Of a DNA stretch of 64,000 nucleotides, positions 42,922-51,288 are shown in pieces. Under the pieces are notes generated by a model, which saw only the letters and a program-made list of their open reading frames with translations, had not been told where the DNA came from and ran no database searches. The stretch is from Mesorhizobium onobrychidis. Its GTDB lineage: Bacteria; Pseudomonadota; Alphaproteobacteria; Rhizobiales; Rhizobiaceae. The position numbers were made by a program, and so were the translations under genes. Every line of letters begins with the position of its first letter. Position 1 is the stretch's first letter. Location of the stretch: assembly GCF_024707545.1 (NCBI RefSeq), contig NZ_CP062229.1:3763501-3827500 (forward strand), in the 5' to 3' direction.

Positions 42922-45003
42922 CTAGATGAAACCGCGCCGGATGCCGTATTGGTCGAGCTTGCGGTAGAGCGTTGGCCGGGAGATACCGAGCCGTCGCGCG
43001 ACCTGGCTGAGGTTGCCGCCTTCCGCAGCCAATGCGTTCTTCATGGCCTGGCGTTCGGCCTCGACGAGCGTGCCTGCTGATTCCAGCGGGGATGCACTGC
43101 TGTCCGACCCGGCTTTCGATCCAGAGCCGGACGCGGTGATCTCCTCGGAAAGGTTGTGAAGCCCGACGTCGCGGCCGCGCGTCAGGACATGCAGCCGCCC
43201 GATGAGATTCTTCAGTTCGCGTACATTGCCCGGCCAACGAAAGGCAAGCAGGGCATCGAGTGCTTCGCGCGAGAATTCCAGCGGGTCCTCGCCTGCTGTG
43301 GTGGCGATCTGTCGGTTGAAATGTTCGATCAGCAGCAGCACATCTTCACCGCGCTCGCGCAGCGGGGGTACAGTGATCGAGACCGCGCCAATTCGATAGT
43401 AGAGATCGCGGCGGAAGCGGCCTGCAGCAATTTCCTGCTTGAGATCGCGATTGGTTGAGGCGACCAGGCGTACATCCACCGGGCGACCCCGGCTGTCGCC
43501 AATGCGGTGGACCACGCGCTCTTCCAGGACACGCAGAAGAAACGGCTGGATCTCGAGTGGCAATTCGCCGATCTCGTCGAGACTGAGGACGCCGCCATTG
43601 GCGAGCTCGAAAACGCCCGGTTTGCCTTCGCGCGAGGCGCCGGTAAAGGCGCCGGCGACATGGCCGAACAATTCGCTGCCGAACAGGTCCCTGGTGATCG
43701 CTCCGCAATTCATCGCAATGAACGGATCGTTCGCCGTGCGCCGGCTGCCGGCATGGACAAGCCGCGCAAACAGCTCTTTCCCGACGCCTGTTTCGCCTTC
43801 GATCAACAGCGATGTCAGGCTGCCTGAGCGGGCGACGCGGCAGGCGACGTCGACGGCGGCCTGCAGCGCGTCACTTTCGCCGACGATCATGGCGACAGCA
43901 TCCTGAAGATGCTTGTTCACTTCCCGGTGGACCACCGCCGCGCCGGAGACTGCCGGTACCGAGGGGAACACAAGCGCCGCGCCGCGGAGGTCACCGTCGA
44001 GCTTGAGCGGCGTGATGTGGCAGGATCGCAGATGGGCCGGCAGCGCCCTGGCAAGGTCGGCCTCGGAGCCGGAGGACGGAAGGTTCATCAGCCAGCGGCC
44101 ACGGCCTGGCTCCATCGGGCCATCCATCATCTCGGTGGTCTCGCCGTCAGGCACATTGTTGCAGAAGATTGCGCGGCCGCGATGGTCGACGATTACCAGT
44201 CCGTCTTTTCGGCGGTAGCTGGGAGCCGACGAAATGAAAGCTTCGAGAAGGCGTGTGCGCTGTTCCTGCTGCTGTTCGGCCAATGCCTTTTCGATCTGCC
44301 GGGCTGTTGCGGCGACGAGCGCTGTGTTGTGCGGCCGGAAGATCGGCGAATAGCCTGACAAGTCGACGACACCGATGATCTTGCCGTCGAGCGGATCGCG
44401 GATCGGCGCGCCGGCGCAAGTCCAGGATTTGATGCCGGCGCAGAAATGCTCCGCCGCATGGACGAAAGTTGGCTCGCCGGTCCACAGCGCCGTCCCGATG
44501 CCGTTGGTACCGACAGCATCCTCGTTCCATTTGCCGCCGATGGCGAGGTGGATGTCCATGCCGTCATGCAGCGTCCTCTTGTCGCCGATGGCGTCGATCA
44601 GCACGCCGTCGCTGTCGGCCAGAACCAGCATCGCGCCGGTCCCGTCCAGCAACTGGCCAAGGGAGGCGAACGACCGCCGCGCTGCCGAAAGCAGTTCTGC
44701 ATTGGCCCGGGTCAGATATTCGATTTCGTCGCGATCACTGCTCAGCGGCGCTTCAATGCCTTGAGCGTTGATACCGCCGGTGGCACTGCGATACCAGGAA
44801 TCATGGATGAGTGAGCGGACGTGGCTTGGGTGGACAGGATCGCGGGCGCATTTGGGCTCGTCCGCCAGAAAATTTTCCCAGGCGCGCATGGTGGCACGCT
44901 CGTCATAGTCGATGTTGCCCAGAACCATTTTGCCGGTGGCCAGCGACGCACGCGCCGGAAGGGCATCGATCTTCATATGATTGGGGTCTATCGCGCGTTT
45001 CAT
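42922..45003 (-). CDS. Sigma-54-dependent activator (AcoR/MimR type)
   Basis: A 693-residue enhancer-binding protein. The N-terminal GAF-like sensor (about 80-240) includes VGTNGIGTALWTGEP, a segment common in AcoR proteins. The AAA+ domain has Walker A GETGVGKE, the sigma-54 contact loop GAFTGA, Walker B LSLDEIGE and the arginine-finger region. A C-terminal Fis-type HTH ends with LGISRPTLYRKLDQYG. Position and type make it the likely activator of the RpoN promoter at 32834, responding to a substrate or product. Confidence 0.9.
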   Translation of the reverse strand: MKRAIDPNHMKIDALPARASLATGKMVLGNIDYDERATMRAWENFLADEPKCARDPVHPSHVRSLIHDSWYRSATGGINAQGIEAPLSSDRDEIEYLTRANAELLSAARRSFASLGQLLDGTGAMLVLADSDGVLIDAIGDKRTLHDGMDIHLAIGGKWNEDAVGTNGIGTALWTGEPTFVHAAEHFCAGIKSWTCAGAPIRDPLDGKIIGVVDLSGYSPIFRPHNTALVAATARQIEKALAEQQQEQRTRLLEAFISSAPSYRRKDGLVIVDHRGRAIFCNNVPDGETTEMMDGPMEPGRGRWLMNLPSSGSEADLARALPAHLRSCHITPLKLDGDLRGAALVFPSVPAVSGAAVVHREVNKHLQDAVAMIVGESDALQAAVDVACRVARSGSLTSLLIEGETGVGKELFARLVHAGSRRTANDPFIAMNCGAITRDLFGSELFGHVAGAFTGASREGKPGVFELANGGVLSLDEIGELPLEIQPFLLRVLEERVVHRIGDSRGRPVDVRLVASTNRDLKQEIAAGRFRRDLYYRIGAVSITVPPLRERGEDVLLLIEHFNRQIATTAGEDPLEFSREALDALLAFRWPGNVRELKNLIGRLHVLTRGRDVGLHNLSEEITASGSGSKAGSDSSASPLESAGTLVEAERQAMKNALAAEGGNLSQVARRLGISRPTLYRKLDQYGIRRGFI

Positions 45004-45099
45004 TCAGTCATCACAGAACCTTTGAGGCATGCCATTGCTGTATGCTGTCATGTTCGAATGCTATCGCGGATTGGAAGCGCACGTCCCAACGTCTGCCTG

Positions 45100-45573
45100 T
45101 CAGTTGATGCCGAGTTTCTCGCCGATGTCGGCGGCGAACTGCTCTTCGGTGTAGGTTGCGGCGAGGCGGGACCCGTCCAGGTCCGCAAGCGCCTCGGCGA
45201 CAGTTTCGTCAACCGGCGAGAAGAAGCCATTCTGCTTCGTCGCCAGCACGAAGATCTGTTCCTCACCCCTATTGCGGATATCACCGATGTGATGAAGCTG
45301 GCGGCCGGTGTTCTGATCTTTCGAGATCACGCGGCCGTTCATGGTAACCTGGATGGTCGGCTTGGCGTCGGCCACAGTCGCAGCACTGCTGCCAACGTGG
45401 ATGATCAAACCTTTCGCCTTCGGTTGCTGGCGTGGCTTCCTCGAAGCCGAATAGCCGCCGCCGCTTATCTGGTCGGCAAGGCGAACGATTGTCGAGCGAT
45501 TCTGCTCGATCAGTCTTTTGACCTGCATGTCCTCGCGCCGCGGGCCATCCCGCTTGGAGATGATTTCGACCAT
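45100..45573 (-). CDS. Hypothetical protein
   Basis: A 157-residue soluble protein with a basic N-terminal half (RLIEQNRSTIVRLADQISGG, then SASRKPRQQPKAKG) and a mixed C-terminal half (GEEQIFVLATKQNGFFSPVD, ending ADIGEKLGIN). No signal peptide or membrane segment is present and I recognise no family. It is upstream of the sigma-54 activator on the same strand with a 96-bp gap. The start follows GGGAGGATTC. Confidence 0.6.
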   Translation of the reverse strand: MVEIISKRDGPRREDMQVKRLIEQNRSTIVRLADQISGGGYSASRKPRQQPKAKGLIIHVGSSAATVADAKPTIQVTMNGRVISKDQNTGRQLHHIGDIRNRGEEQIFVLATKQNGFFSPVDETVAEALADLDGSRLAATYTEEQFAADIGEKLGIN

Positions 45574-45823
45574 GAATCCTCCCAGATTCGCTCAGCGTTG
45601 CCGTTGATACGGCTCATTCTTTCAAGCGAACTCTATACCGCCTCGGTGAAGTTCGCCATCTATATCAGATAGCGCCAAAGTTTGGGTCGATGGTAGCAGC
45701 CGGCTGCTACGCGGGACTTCCGGTATTCGGACCTCTTGAGCAATGCTCGCGTGTCAGGGCCGTCGAGCGTGAGGCCAGCAAGGCTGGCCTGGTCGACCAG
45801 GTGATAGATCGCCTTGGCGTCGG

Positions 45824-45994
45824 GAGCGGCTTTGGAAGCGCGTCCAGGAACATGCCGGCCCACCGCCCAAGGACATGCCAAAGCGGCCGGCGACGCAGTG
45901 GGTCAAACCAGGAATCAAAGCCCGTGGGAGTTATCTCAGGGGCGAGGACGATCTTCGGCACGCTTCGCTGCAGGATTTCTGGGACGAGGGCTAA
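45824..45994 (+). pseudogene. ATP-dependent DNA ligase (LigD-type) C-terminal remnant
   Basis: About 56 codons ending in TAA at 45992-45994. The tail reads ATQWVKPGIKARGSYLRGED, then LRHASLQDFWDEG, which matches the OB-fold end of LigD ligases (WVxPxLVAxVxFxxxxxLRHAxFxGxR). No upstream ligase domains are in frame, so this is a decayed fragment of a non-homologous end-joining ligase. Confidence 0.65.
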
Positions 45995-46005
45995 AGCGGG
46001 ACATC

Positions 46006-46263
46006 TCAGATCCCATACCTCATGGCAATGAAGACCACCGGTGCAAGGATCAGGAAGATCGCCATTACTATAATAACGGCAAGGGCCAGGTTCTCTGTTC
46101 GCCTGACAATGGCAGCGACCTCATCGTCGCTCGACGAAATGAGATCAAGCACCGAGAAATCTGTTGGGGTTTGATTGTCATTTGCGGGTCGGCTTGCGGC
46201 CTCATCGACATTCTGTCTGCTCTGGATAAGGGTCACAGTTCTTTCCGCTGTTAGGGATCTCAT
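46006..46263 (-). CDS. Hypothetical single-span membrane protein
   Basis: An 85-residue protein from an ATG at 46263. A polar N-terminal half (with SSSDDEVAAIVRRTENL) is followed by one hydrophobic helix (LAVIIVMAIFLILAPVVFIA) and a short basic tail. That suggests an inner-membrane anchor with a cytoplasmic N domain. The ribosome site is poor and the longer start at 46359 is unlikely. No family is recognised. Confidence 0.5.
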   Translation of the reverse strand: MRSLTAERTVTLIQSRQNVDEAASRPANDNQTPTDFSVLDLISSSDDEVAAIVRRTENLALAVIIVMAIFLILAPVVFIAMRYGI

Positions 46264-46504
46264 ATCGGGTGCCCGCCGAGGGGGGGACAAACAGCGGCCA
46301 CCCGGTGAGCCACCGATGAAGGGACTTTGCTCGGCGGCCCAATACCAATGCATTGGCAAGGTCTTGGTTGCCGGCCCTCAGCCCTCTGTCTTTGACGCAA
46401 AGACTTCGGTCTTACCGCATGTGGGACCATAGCCCTGCGGCGGAACTAAGTACCGCCGGTCCCATTTGCCGACCAGTGATAATTCAGAGGTAGGAGAGGT
46501 AGCC

Positions 46505-46810
46505 ATGGCTGACGGTCCAACGGTTGTTAACTCAGGCGGAAATGGCGGCGGCACTGCTGTCGCCGTCGTTCTCGCAATTATCGCAATCGTGATCCTGCTG
46601 TTGTTCACCGGCGTTATCAACATCCAAGGCGGGGGCGACGGAAAGGACCTCGATGTAAAGGTTGAAGCGCCCAAGGTTGAAGCACCCACGGTCGAAGCGC
46701 CCAAGGTCGAAGCGCCAGCCGCGCCCGCTCCGGCAGAGCCGGCCGCACCTGCCCCAGCCGCGCCTGCCCCAGCCGCGCCCGCTCCGGCAGCACCTGCTAA
46801 CGGCGGCTGA
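46505..46810 (+). CDS. Small membrane protein with VEAPK and PAA repeats
   Basis: A 101-residue protein. A glycine-rich N terminus precedes one hydrophobic helix (AVAVVLAIIAIVILLLFTGV), then a charged GDGKDLDVKVE segment. The C-terminal third is built of KVEAPTVEAPKVEAPA and APAAPAPAAPAPAAP repeats. The form suits a membrane-anchored spacer or periplasmic linker. The ATG follows GAGGTAGGAGAGGTAGCC. Function is unknown. Confidence 0.65.
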   Translation: MADGPTVVNSGGNGGGTAVAVVLAIIAIVILLLFTGVINIQGGGDGKDLDVKVEAPKVEAPTVEAPKVEAPAAPAPAEPAAPAPAAPAPAAPAPAAPANGG

Positions 46811-47376
46811 AGGACGCCTTCAGGGGAAAGGTCCGCAACCTACAGCCCCGCTTTGATTTGGTGGGCGATTGTCAGTCGCTTGCGGGGGTGGCCGGCGCCA
46901 CTTGGGGGGCGTCGGGGTAGATTGCCTGTAGGGCGCCGGCCGGCGGCGTTGGGGTCCGCCGCCGTTGGATACTGCCGAACCTGGCGATTCAAGTAATTCG
47001 GTGATCGCGGAAATTCCTGTGCACTGCCGTCGGTCTCGCTTTCCTCATTGGTCGCCGGACCGGCAGATAGGCATTGGTGTCCAGCCACTTGCGCAGCACG
47101 ATCTGAATGAGGTCCGATCGGCCGATTTTATTTCACCAGCAATGGAGTTGAGTGCGCCCTCGGTTGCCGCCTCCAGCTATCGAGATCTCGGTATGGTTCG
47201 TCGCCAGCAACAATCGGTACGAGTTGAGGATGTGCCGGCGGAGACCTTCGCCGAGTTCAAAGCCGCGTTTGCCAAGGGCCAATATTTCAACGAGCACAGC
47301 CGCAATCACTTGAGGTATCATTTGGTTGCGACCGATAACGATGCTGCGTAACCTGCCGATCGGTATTCATCGTGTC
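46811..47376. other. Region without a confident gene
   Basis: About 566 bp. A frame at 46965-47351 (+) ends with a more protein-like part (VEDVPAETFAEFKAAFAKGQ), but its first half has no such quality. It may be a decayed gene. No RNA gene or repeat was seen. Confidence 0.35.
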
Positions 47377-47718
47377 TCAACGCCTTGGTGAATCGCCTTG
47401 CTGTTTCCGCTCGCGTTGGACCTCGATTTCCTCTGGTTCTTTATTGTCGATAGTCGCGGTCTCGCTGTCGGCCTCACTGGCCGCGCGAAGCAGTTCGTCC
47501 AGTTTGGCGTGCAGCGCCTGCGTATCGCGATGCTCGGCGCGCTGGATGAACAGCGTCATCGCCCACGTCGCCAGTATCACAATGGCGTGCCAATCGAGGC
47601 TATCCCGATCGAAAATTAGCCAGAGGCCGGCATAGGCAAAAAAGATCACAAATGCCTGCGGGCGCGACGTCAGCGTGCCAATGTGTGTGATAGTGCTTCG
47701 GACTTGGTGGTTTGCCAT
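47377..47718 (-). CDS. Low-affinity iron permease family protein
   Basis: A 113-residue protein with two hydrophobic helices (FVIFFAYAGLWLIF and IVILATWAMTLFIQ). FIQRAEHRDTQALHAKLDEL, typical of the Iron_permease (PF04120) family, follows. The C-terminal tail is charged. The ATG at 47718 follows AGGAGG with 8-nt spacing. The family name derives from yeast Fet4; bacterial members are shorter and their transport role is unproved. Confidence 0.78.
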   Translation of the reverse strand: MANHQVRSTITHIGTLTSRPQAFVIFFAYAGLWLIFDRDSLDWHAIVILATWAMTLFIQRAEHRDTQALHAKLDELLRAASEADSETATIDNKEPEEIEVQRERKQQGDSPRR

Positions 47719-47730
47719 GTGCAAGGCCTC

Positions 47731-47989
47731 CTATGTATCTCCATAGGATAGCGGCTGGTGGTCCGGGGAGTAGTGATACCTGGCCAAGATCGCGCATGTC
47801 GAAGTCTTGGCCGCATATGGGGCACTCTAAAAAGTGCTCTGCATCGGGCTTGATCGGCCGATCGTGACCTCTGCCCGGGCATCCAGTGGCTTCGCCCGGA
47901 ATGGCGACGCTGACGCGATCCTCGGTGACCCGCCTTCGCGCCGTGGCCGTTATCACCACCTCGTCACCAATGCCAATTCCCCGCGCCAT
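47731..47989 (-). pseudogene. Small zinc-ribbon-like protein with shifted 3' end
   Basis: The frame contains ECPICGQDFDMRDLGQV, a CxxC motif found in small rhizobial hypothetical proteins. After that point the open frame runs on without family-like sequence. A one-base shift near 47779-47782 gives YHYSPDHQPLSYGD and a stop at 47731-47733, immediately before the ribosome site of the iron-permease-like gene. That spacing suggests the shifted frame is the ancestral end. A sequence error is possible. Confidence 0.45.
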
Positions 47990-48061
47990 GCAGAAGATTT
48001 TGGAGCGGCAAGCGGCACGTCAAGCGTTGGCTAATATAGATGAGCCCGCTTCATCCAATCG

Positions 48062-48175
48062 ATGGATGAAGCCCATATGGGCCGATGCTACTTTGATGCA
48101 TGGCGCGACCATGGCAAGGCCAGGGGCGGCAACCCGGATTTGCTGCCCAAGAAGCCCGCTGGCTCTAGGGGCTAA
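48062..48175 (+). CDS. Possible 37-residue small protein
   Basis: A short frame starting MDEAHMGRCYFDAWRDHG and ending in PKKPAGSRG, with an inner ATG at 48077. Its TAA at 48173-48175 is 2 bp before the next ATG, which suggests coupling to the exported protein. There is no clear ribosome site and no family. Confidence 0.28.
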   Translation: MDEAHMGRCYFDAWRDHGKARGGNPDLLPKKPAGSRG

Positions 48176-48177
48176 AT

Positions 48178-48420
48178 ATGAGCAAGACGACTCTCATTGC
48201 TATCGCTATCCTTGCGATCAGCGTCGGCTACGCCGAAGCCGCGGACCGTAAGGTCGAAACCGCGCCCCTCGGGACGTACGCCAATTCGAAGAACCTGCCG
48301 GTTTGCACCGCGTCAAGCTCACTCTTCGAAGTCCTCGGTGACAAGTGTTTTCTCGTCAAAGGTTCGATGATCTATGGCGACATCGCCGAGCTTTCCCAGA
48401 TAATCACTTTGGGCTGGTAG
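48178..48420 (+). CDS. Hypothetical small exported protein
   Basis: An 80-residue protein with a signal peptide (MSKTTLIAIAILAISVGYAEAA, cleaved after AEA) and a mature part of about 57 residues with two cysteines (VCTASSS and DKCFLVKG) that could form a disulfide. No family is recognised. The neighbourhood contains several decayed genes. Confidence 0.55.
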   Translation: MSKTTLIAIAILAISVGYAEAADRKVETAPLGTYANSKNLPVCTASSSLFEVLGDKCFLVKGSMIYGDIAELSQIITLGW

Positions 48421-48789
48421 CCCGAGCAACAACGGCGCTAGACGCCAATCTTCCGCAGCCTTACGCCGACACCACTGCTATCGGCCGTGCCGTTGATCGA
48501 ACTGCTGGAGACCGACAGCGGCACGATTGAGCCGGCCATGAATAGGATCGTCGCCCGCCAGCGAATTCCCCCTCATGAAAAAGTCTGATCGCGAGATTGA
48601 TTTGGTTTAAAGCCGCTTCCTTGCGCGTGAATCGCAAGAGTTTTTCCAGGGGCGGTGGGGGACGCGGCGATCTTGTCGTCGACATCTGCGACTTCCCCTG
48701 ACTCAGCATCTGTAGCCCGGTATGTAGCCCAGCAGTGAGCATACGCCGATTGGCGTACCCTGCATCGATACCTAAGTGTTTGAAAATAT
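48421..48789. other. Region without a confident gene
   Basis: About 370 bp before the duplicated AbiEi-like segment. Short frames on both strands show protein-like bits (for example NQINLAIRLFHEGEFA on the minus strand near 48590), but none has a complete, supported gene. It is probably decayed DNA. Confidence 0.35.
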
Positions 48790-49098
48790 TGGCTCCCCGA
48801 GCTGAATGGAACTGCGAACTTTGAGTCGCCGATCGCTCTCAAACCTACGCCAGGGCCAACCAAGCGGATTCGCAAGCGCGATCGCGATCGCGCGAAGAGG
48901 ATTAGATTGGCGGGCGGGCCTAGGCCAACGCTGAGGGAACGCGCGGTGGCGCTCGCCCTGGAGAAGGGCGAGGTTCGGGCGAAGGAACTGACCGACATCG
49001 GCGTTCCTCGCTGCTACCTAGCCCGCATGTGCGACGAGGGCTTGCTCATCAAAGTCGCCTATGGGCGCTATCGAGCGGCCCTTCCTAAGGCAGCTTGA
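48790..49098 (+). repeat. 309-bp duplicated segment, copy A
   Basis: From TGGCTCCCC to TGA this segment aligns without gaps to 56592-56898 except for one 2-bp deletion in the latter. An open frame runs through all 103 codons in copy A. The reading frame is conserved in both, so the pair are paralogous coding segments, not noncoding repeats. Confidence 0.75.
48907..49098 (+). CDS. AbiEi-like antitoxin N-terminal (winged-helix) domain protein
   Basis: A 63-residue protein starting at TTG 48907 behind AAGAGGATTAGA. LRERAVALALEKGEVRAKEL and VPRCYLARMCDEGLLIKVAY match the winged-helix domain at the start of type IV AbiEi antitoxins. The usual C-terminal antitoxin domain and an AbiEii toxin gene are absent, so this is either a stand-alone regulator or a remnant. 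The open frame extends upstream to 48790 without a start codon. Confidence 0.55.
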   Translation: MAGGPRPTLRERAVALALEKGEVRAKELTDIGVPRCYLARMCDEGLLIKVAYGRYRAALPKAA

Positions 49099-49217
49099 TT
49101 CCGGTCTTTCGGAATGAATGACGTAGCAAGGGGAGCGGGCGCGCAGTGGGTCCTGTGACCGACGCTCTAGATCAGCTCGCACGCCCCATGCCGAAGAGGT
49201 GAGAGCCGCCCGCATTT

Positions 49218-50093
49218 TCAAGCTTCCATCAGCGTGGAGGACAGGAATTCGATGAACCGCTGGGTCTTGGCTGGAATAAGGCGAGTTTCGGTGACGGCGT
49301 AAATGCTGACCGTCGACCCCTGCCATTCGGGCAGGATGCGTCGGAGCCGGCCAGTGGCCAAGTCTTCGGCGACGATCTTCTCGGGAAGCAGGGCGATGCC
49401 CTGGTGGTTGACCGCCAGGGCGCGGATCATCCCGACGCTGTTGAGCGTGAAGCGACCGCGAACGGCGACATCGACCTTGTTCATCTCCTGGTGCAAAGTC
49501 CAGGTCGGGCTCCGCAGCATGCCGATGCATTCATGCTTCGCCAGTTCCGCAGGTGTGGCGGGCTCGCCTGACGCTTCGATATAGCCAGGAGACGCGTAGA
49601 GGTGGCGCGAATGCCGCCCGATCAGGCGAGTGATCAGACTGGAATCTTCCAGCTTGCCTATGCGGATCGCCACATCGAACGGCTCGGCGACCAGATCGAC
49701 ACGGCGTGGGGTCAGGTCGAATTCAAACGTGATGCCGGGATAATGCCGCGCGAAATCGCCGATGATCGGCGTGAGGTAAAAAGTAGCGAGGTCGACCGGG
49801 AGCGAAACCCGCAGGACGCCGCTGGGCTGCTCAAGCATCGCGCCGAGCTGTTCGTGCGCGAGCCGTGCCTCGTCGACGATTCGCTTGCTCCGTTCAAAAT
49901 AAAGCTGACCGGCCTCGGTGAGCTCGATCTTGCGCGTTGTGCGATGAAGGAGCCTCAAGCCGATCGCCTTCTCCAGCTCGCTGATACGCCGCGACAGAGT
50001 GGAGTTTGGCATGCCGAGAGCCTCCGCAGCCTTCCGAAAGCTCCTGGCTCTGGCCACCTCCACGAACAGCGCCATGTCGTTCAAATGGCTCAC
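49218..50093 (-). CDS. LysR-family transcriptional regulator
   Basis: A roughly 291-residue LysR regulator. The HTH lies at about 1-60 (FRKAAEALGMPNSTLSRRIS), followed by LHRTTRKIELTEAG and a ligand-binding domain (VSLPVDLATFYLTPIIGDF). I place the start at a GTG at 50093; the ATG at 50207 would extend into the next gene. It is divergent from the ene-reductase gene, with a 16-bp palindrome between them. Confidence 0.83.
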   Translation of the reverse strand: MSHLNDMALFVEVARARSFRKAAEALGMPNSTLSRRISELEKAIGLRLLHRTTRKIELTEAGQLYFERSKRIVDEARLAHEQLGAMLEQPSGVLRVSLPVDLATFYLTPIIGDFARHYPGITFEFDLTPRRVDLVAEPFDVAIRIGKLEDSSLITRLIGRHSRHLYASPGYIEASGEPATPAELAKHECIGMLRSPTWTLHQEMNKVDVAVRGRFTLNSVGMIRALAVNHQGIALLPEKIVAEDLATGRLRRILPEWQGSTVSIYAVTETRLIPAKTQRFIEFLSSTLMEA

Positions 50094-50130
50094 CGGATTG
50101 ATCCATAGATGGAATACTGATTTCAATCCT

Positions 50131-50146
50131 ACGGGATTTATCCCGT
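50131..50146. promoter_or_regulatory. 16-bp palindromic operator between LysR and ene-reductase genes
   Basis: ACGGGATTTATCCCGT has perfect 7-bp arms with a TT centre. It is 45 bp before the ene-reductase start and 38 bp from the LysR start. LysR sites are often dyads of the T-N11-A kind, so this is the likely binding site. Confidence 0.6.
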
Positions 50147-50190
50147 GAGTGGAATAGCGGACAAGGACTCCAGCAAAATGGAGGTCCCCA

Positions 50191-51288
50191 ATGAGTGCGC
50201 TGTTCACCCCTGTCCGCGTCGGCCGCTACACGCTGCCGAACCGCCTCGTCATGGCCCCGATGACCCGCAGCCGCGCCGGCTTCGACGGTACGCCTGGCGC
50301 GCTGGCCGCCGAATATTATGCCCAGCGCGCCGGCGTCGGCTTGATCGTCACCGAAGGCACCCAGCCCTCGGATGACGGCCAGGGCTATCTCACCACCCCC
50401 GGCATCTACACGCCCGCACACATCGCCGGCTGGCGGAAGATCACCTCCGCCGTGCACGACAAAGGCGGCCACATCTTCATCCAGCTCATGCACGCCGGAC
50501 GCATGTCGCATTCCGACAACACGCCGCATCACCGCCAGGGTGTCGCGCCGTCCGCGATCGCGCCGGGGACCGGCATGTTCACGGCGACCGGGATGCAGGA
50601 CATTCCCACGCCGCGCGCGCTGACGACCGAAGAGGTGCGCCAGACCGTCGCCGACTTCCGCCATGCGGCGCGTTCGGCGATCGAGGCCGGTGCCGACGGC
50701 GTCGAGATTCACGGCGCGAACGCCTACCTCGTCCAGCAGTTCTTCGCGCTGAGCGCCAACACGCGCACGGACGAATATGGCGGCTCCATCGAGAACCGCG
50801 CCCGCTTCGCGATCGAGGTCGCCACGGCGATCGCCGAGGAGATCGGCGCGGACCGCACCGCGATCCGCCTGTCCCCCGGCACGATCATGTGGGGGATCGA
50901 CGAAGGCGCCGAGGGGCCGGATCTCTACCGGCACCTCGTGGCCGAACTTGATAAGCTCGGGCTCGCCTATCTGCACGTCATGCACCAGGGCGACGAGCCG
51001 TTGCTGACCGATATTCGCAAGCTCTGGCACCAATCGCTGATCCTCAACCGGCCGGGGCGTCCGCGCGACCAGATCGGCGCCGACGTGGCTTCGGGACTGG
51101 CCGATCTGGAAGCCTATGGCCAGATGGTTCTGGCCAATCCGGACTTCATCGTGCGGCTGAAGGGCAATGCAGCGATGAACGAGGCAGACCACGACACCTT
51201 CTTCGGCGGCACTGCACAGGGCTACATCGATTACCCCGTCCTGAGCGCTCGAGCCGATACCAGTTCACGACCGGAGATTTTAAATTGA
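50191..51288 (+). CDS. Old yellow enzyme-type ene-reductase (NemA-like)
   Basis: A 365-residue FMN oxidoreductase that reduces activated C=C bonds such as in N-ethylmaleimide or enones. RLVMAPMTRSRA near the N terminus and IHGANAYLVQQFFALSANTR, then TDEYGGSIENRARF, follow the family. The final flavin-phosphate area is present. The ATG at 50191 follows AATGGAGGTCCCCA. It overlaps the SDR gene by 4 bp, so the two are coupled and probably under LysR control. Confidence 0.88.
   Translation: MSALFTPVRVGRYTLPNRLVMAPMTRSRAGFDGTPGALAAEYYAQRAGVGLIVTEGTQPSDDGQGYLTTPGIYTPAHIAGWRKITSAVHDKGGHIFIQLMHAGRMSHSDNTPHHRQGVAPSAIAPGTGMFTATGMQDIPTPRALTTEEVRQTVADFRHAARSAIEAGADGVEIHGANAYLVQQFFALSANTRTDEYGGSIENRARFAIEVATAIAEEIGADRTAIRLSPGTIMWGIDEGAEGPDLYRHLVAELDKLGLAYLHVMHQGDEPLLTDIRKLWHQSLILNRPGRPRDQIGADVASGLADLEAYGQMVLANPDFIVRLKGNAAMNEADHDTFFGGTAQGYIDYPVLSARADTSSRPEILN

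Noticed and set aside
45660..45881. Minus-strand frame with protein-like composition (IYHLVDQASLAGLTLDGPD)
   Set aside because: No ribosome site, overlaps the ligase remnant on the other strand, and no family could be named. It may be a second relic, but I cannot support it as a gene.
46965..47351. 128-codon plus-strand frame
   Set aside because: Only the last 50 codons look protein-like, the start has no ribosome site and no family is recognisable. Left as an unassigned region.
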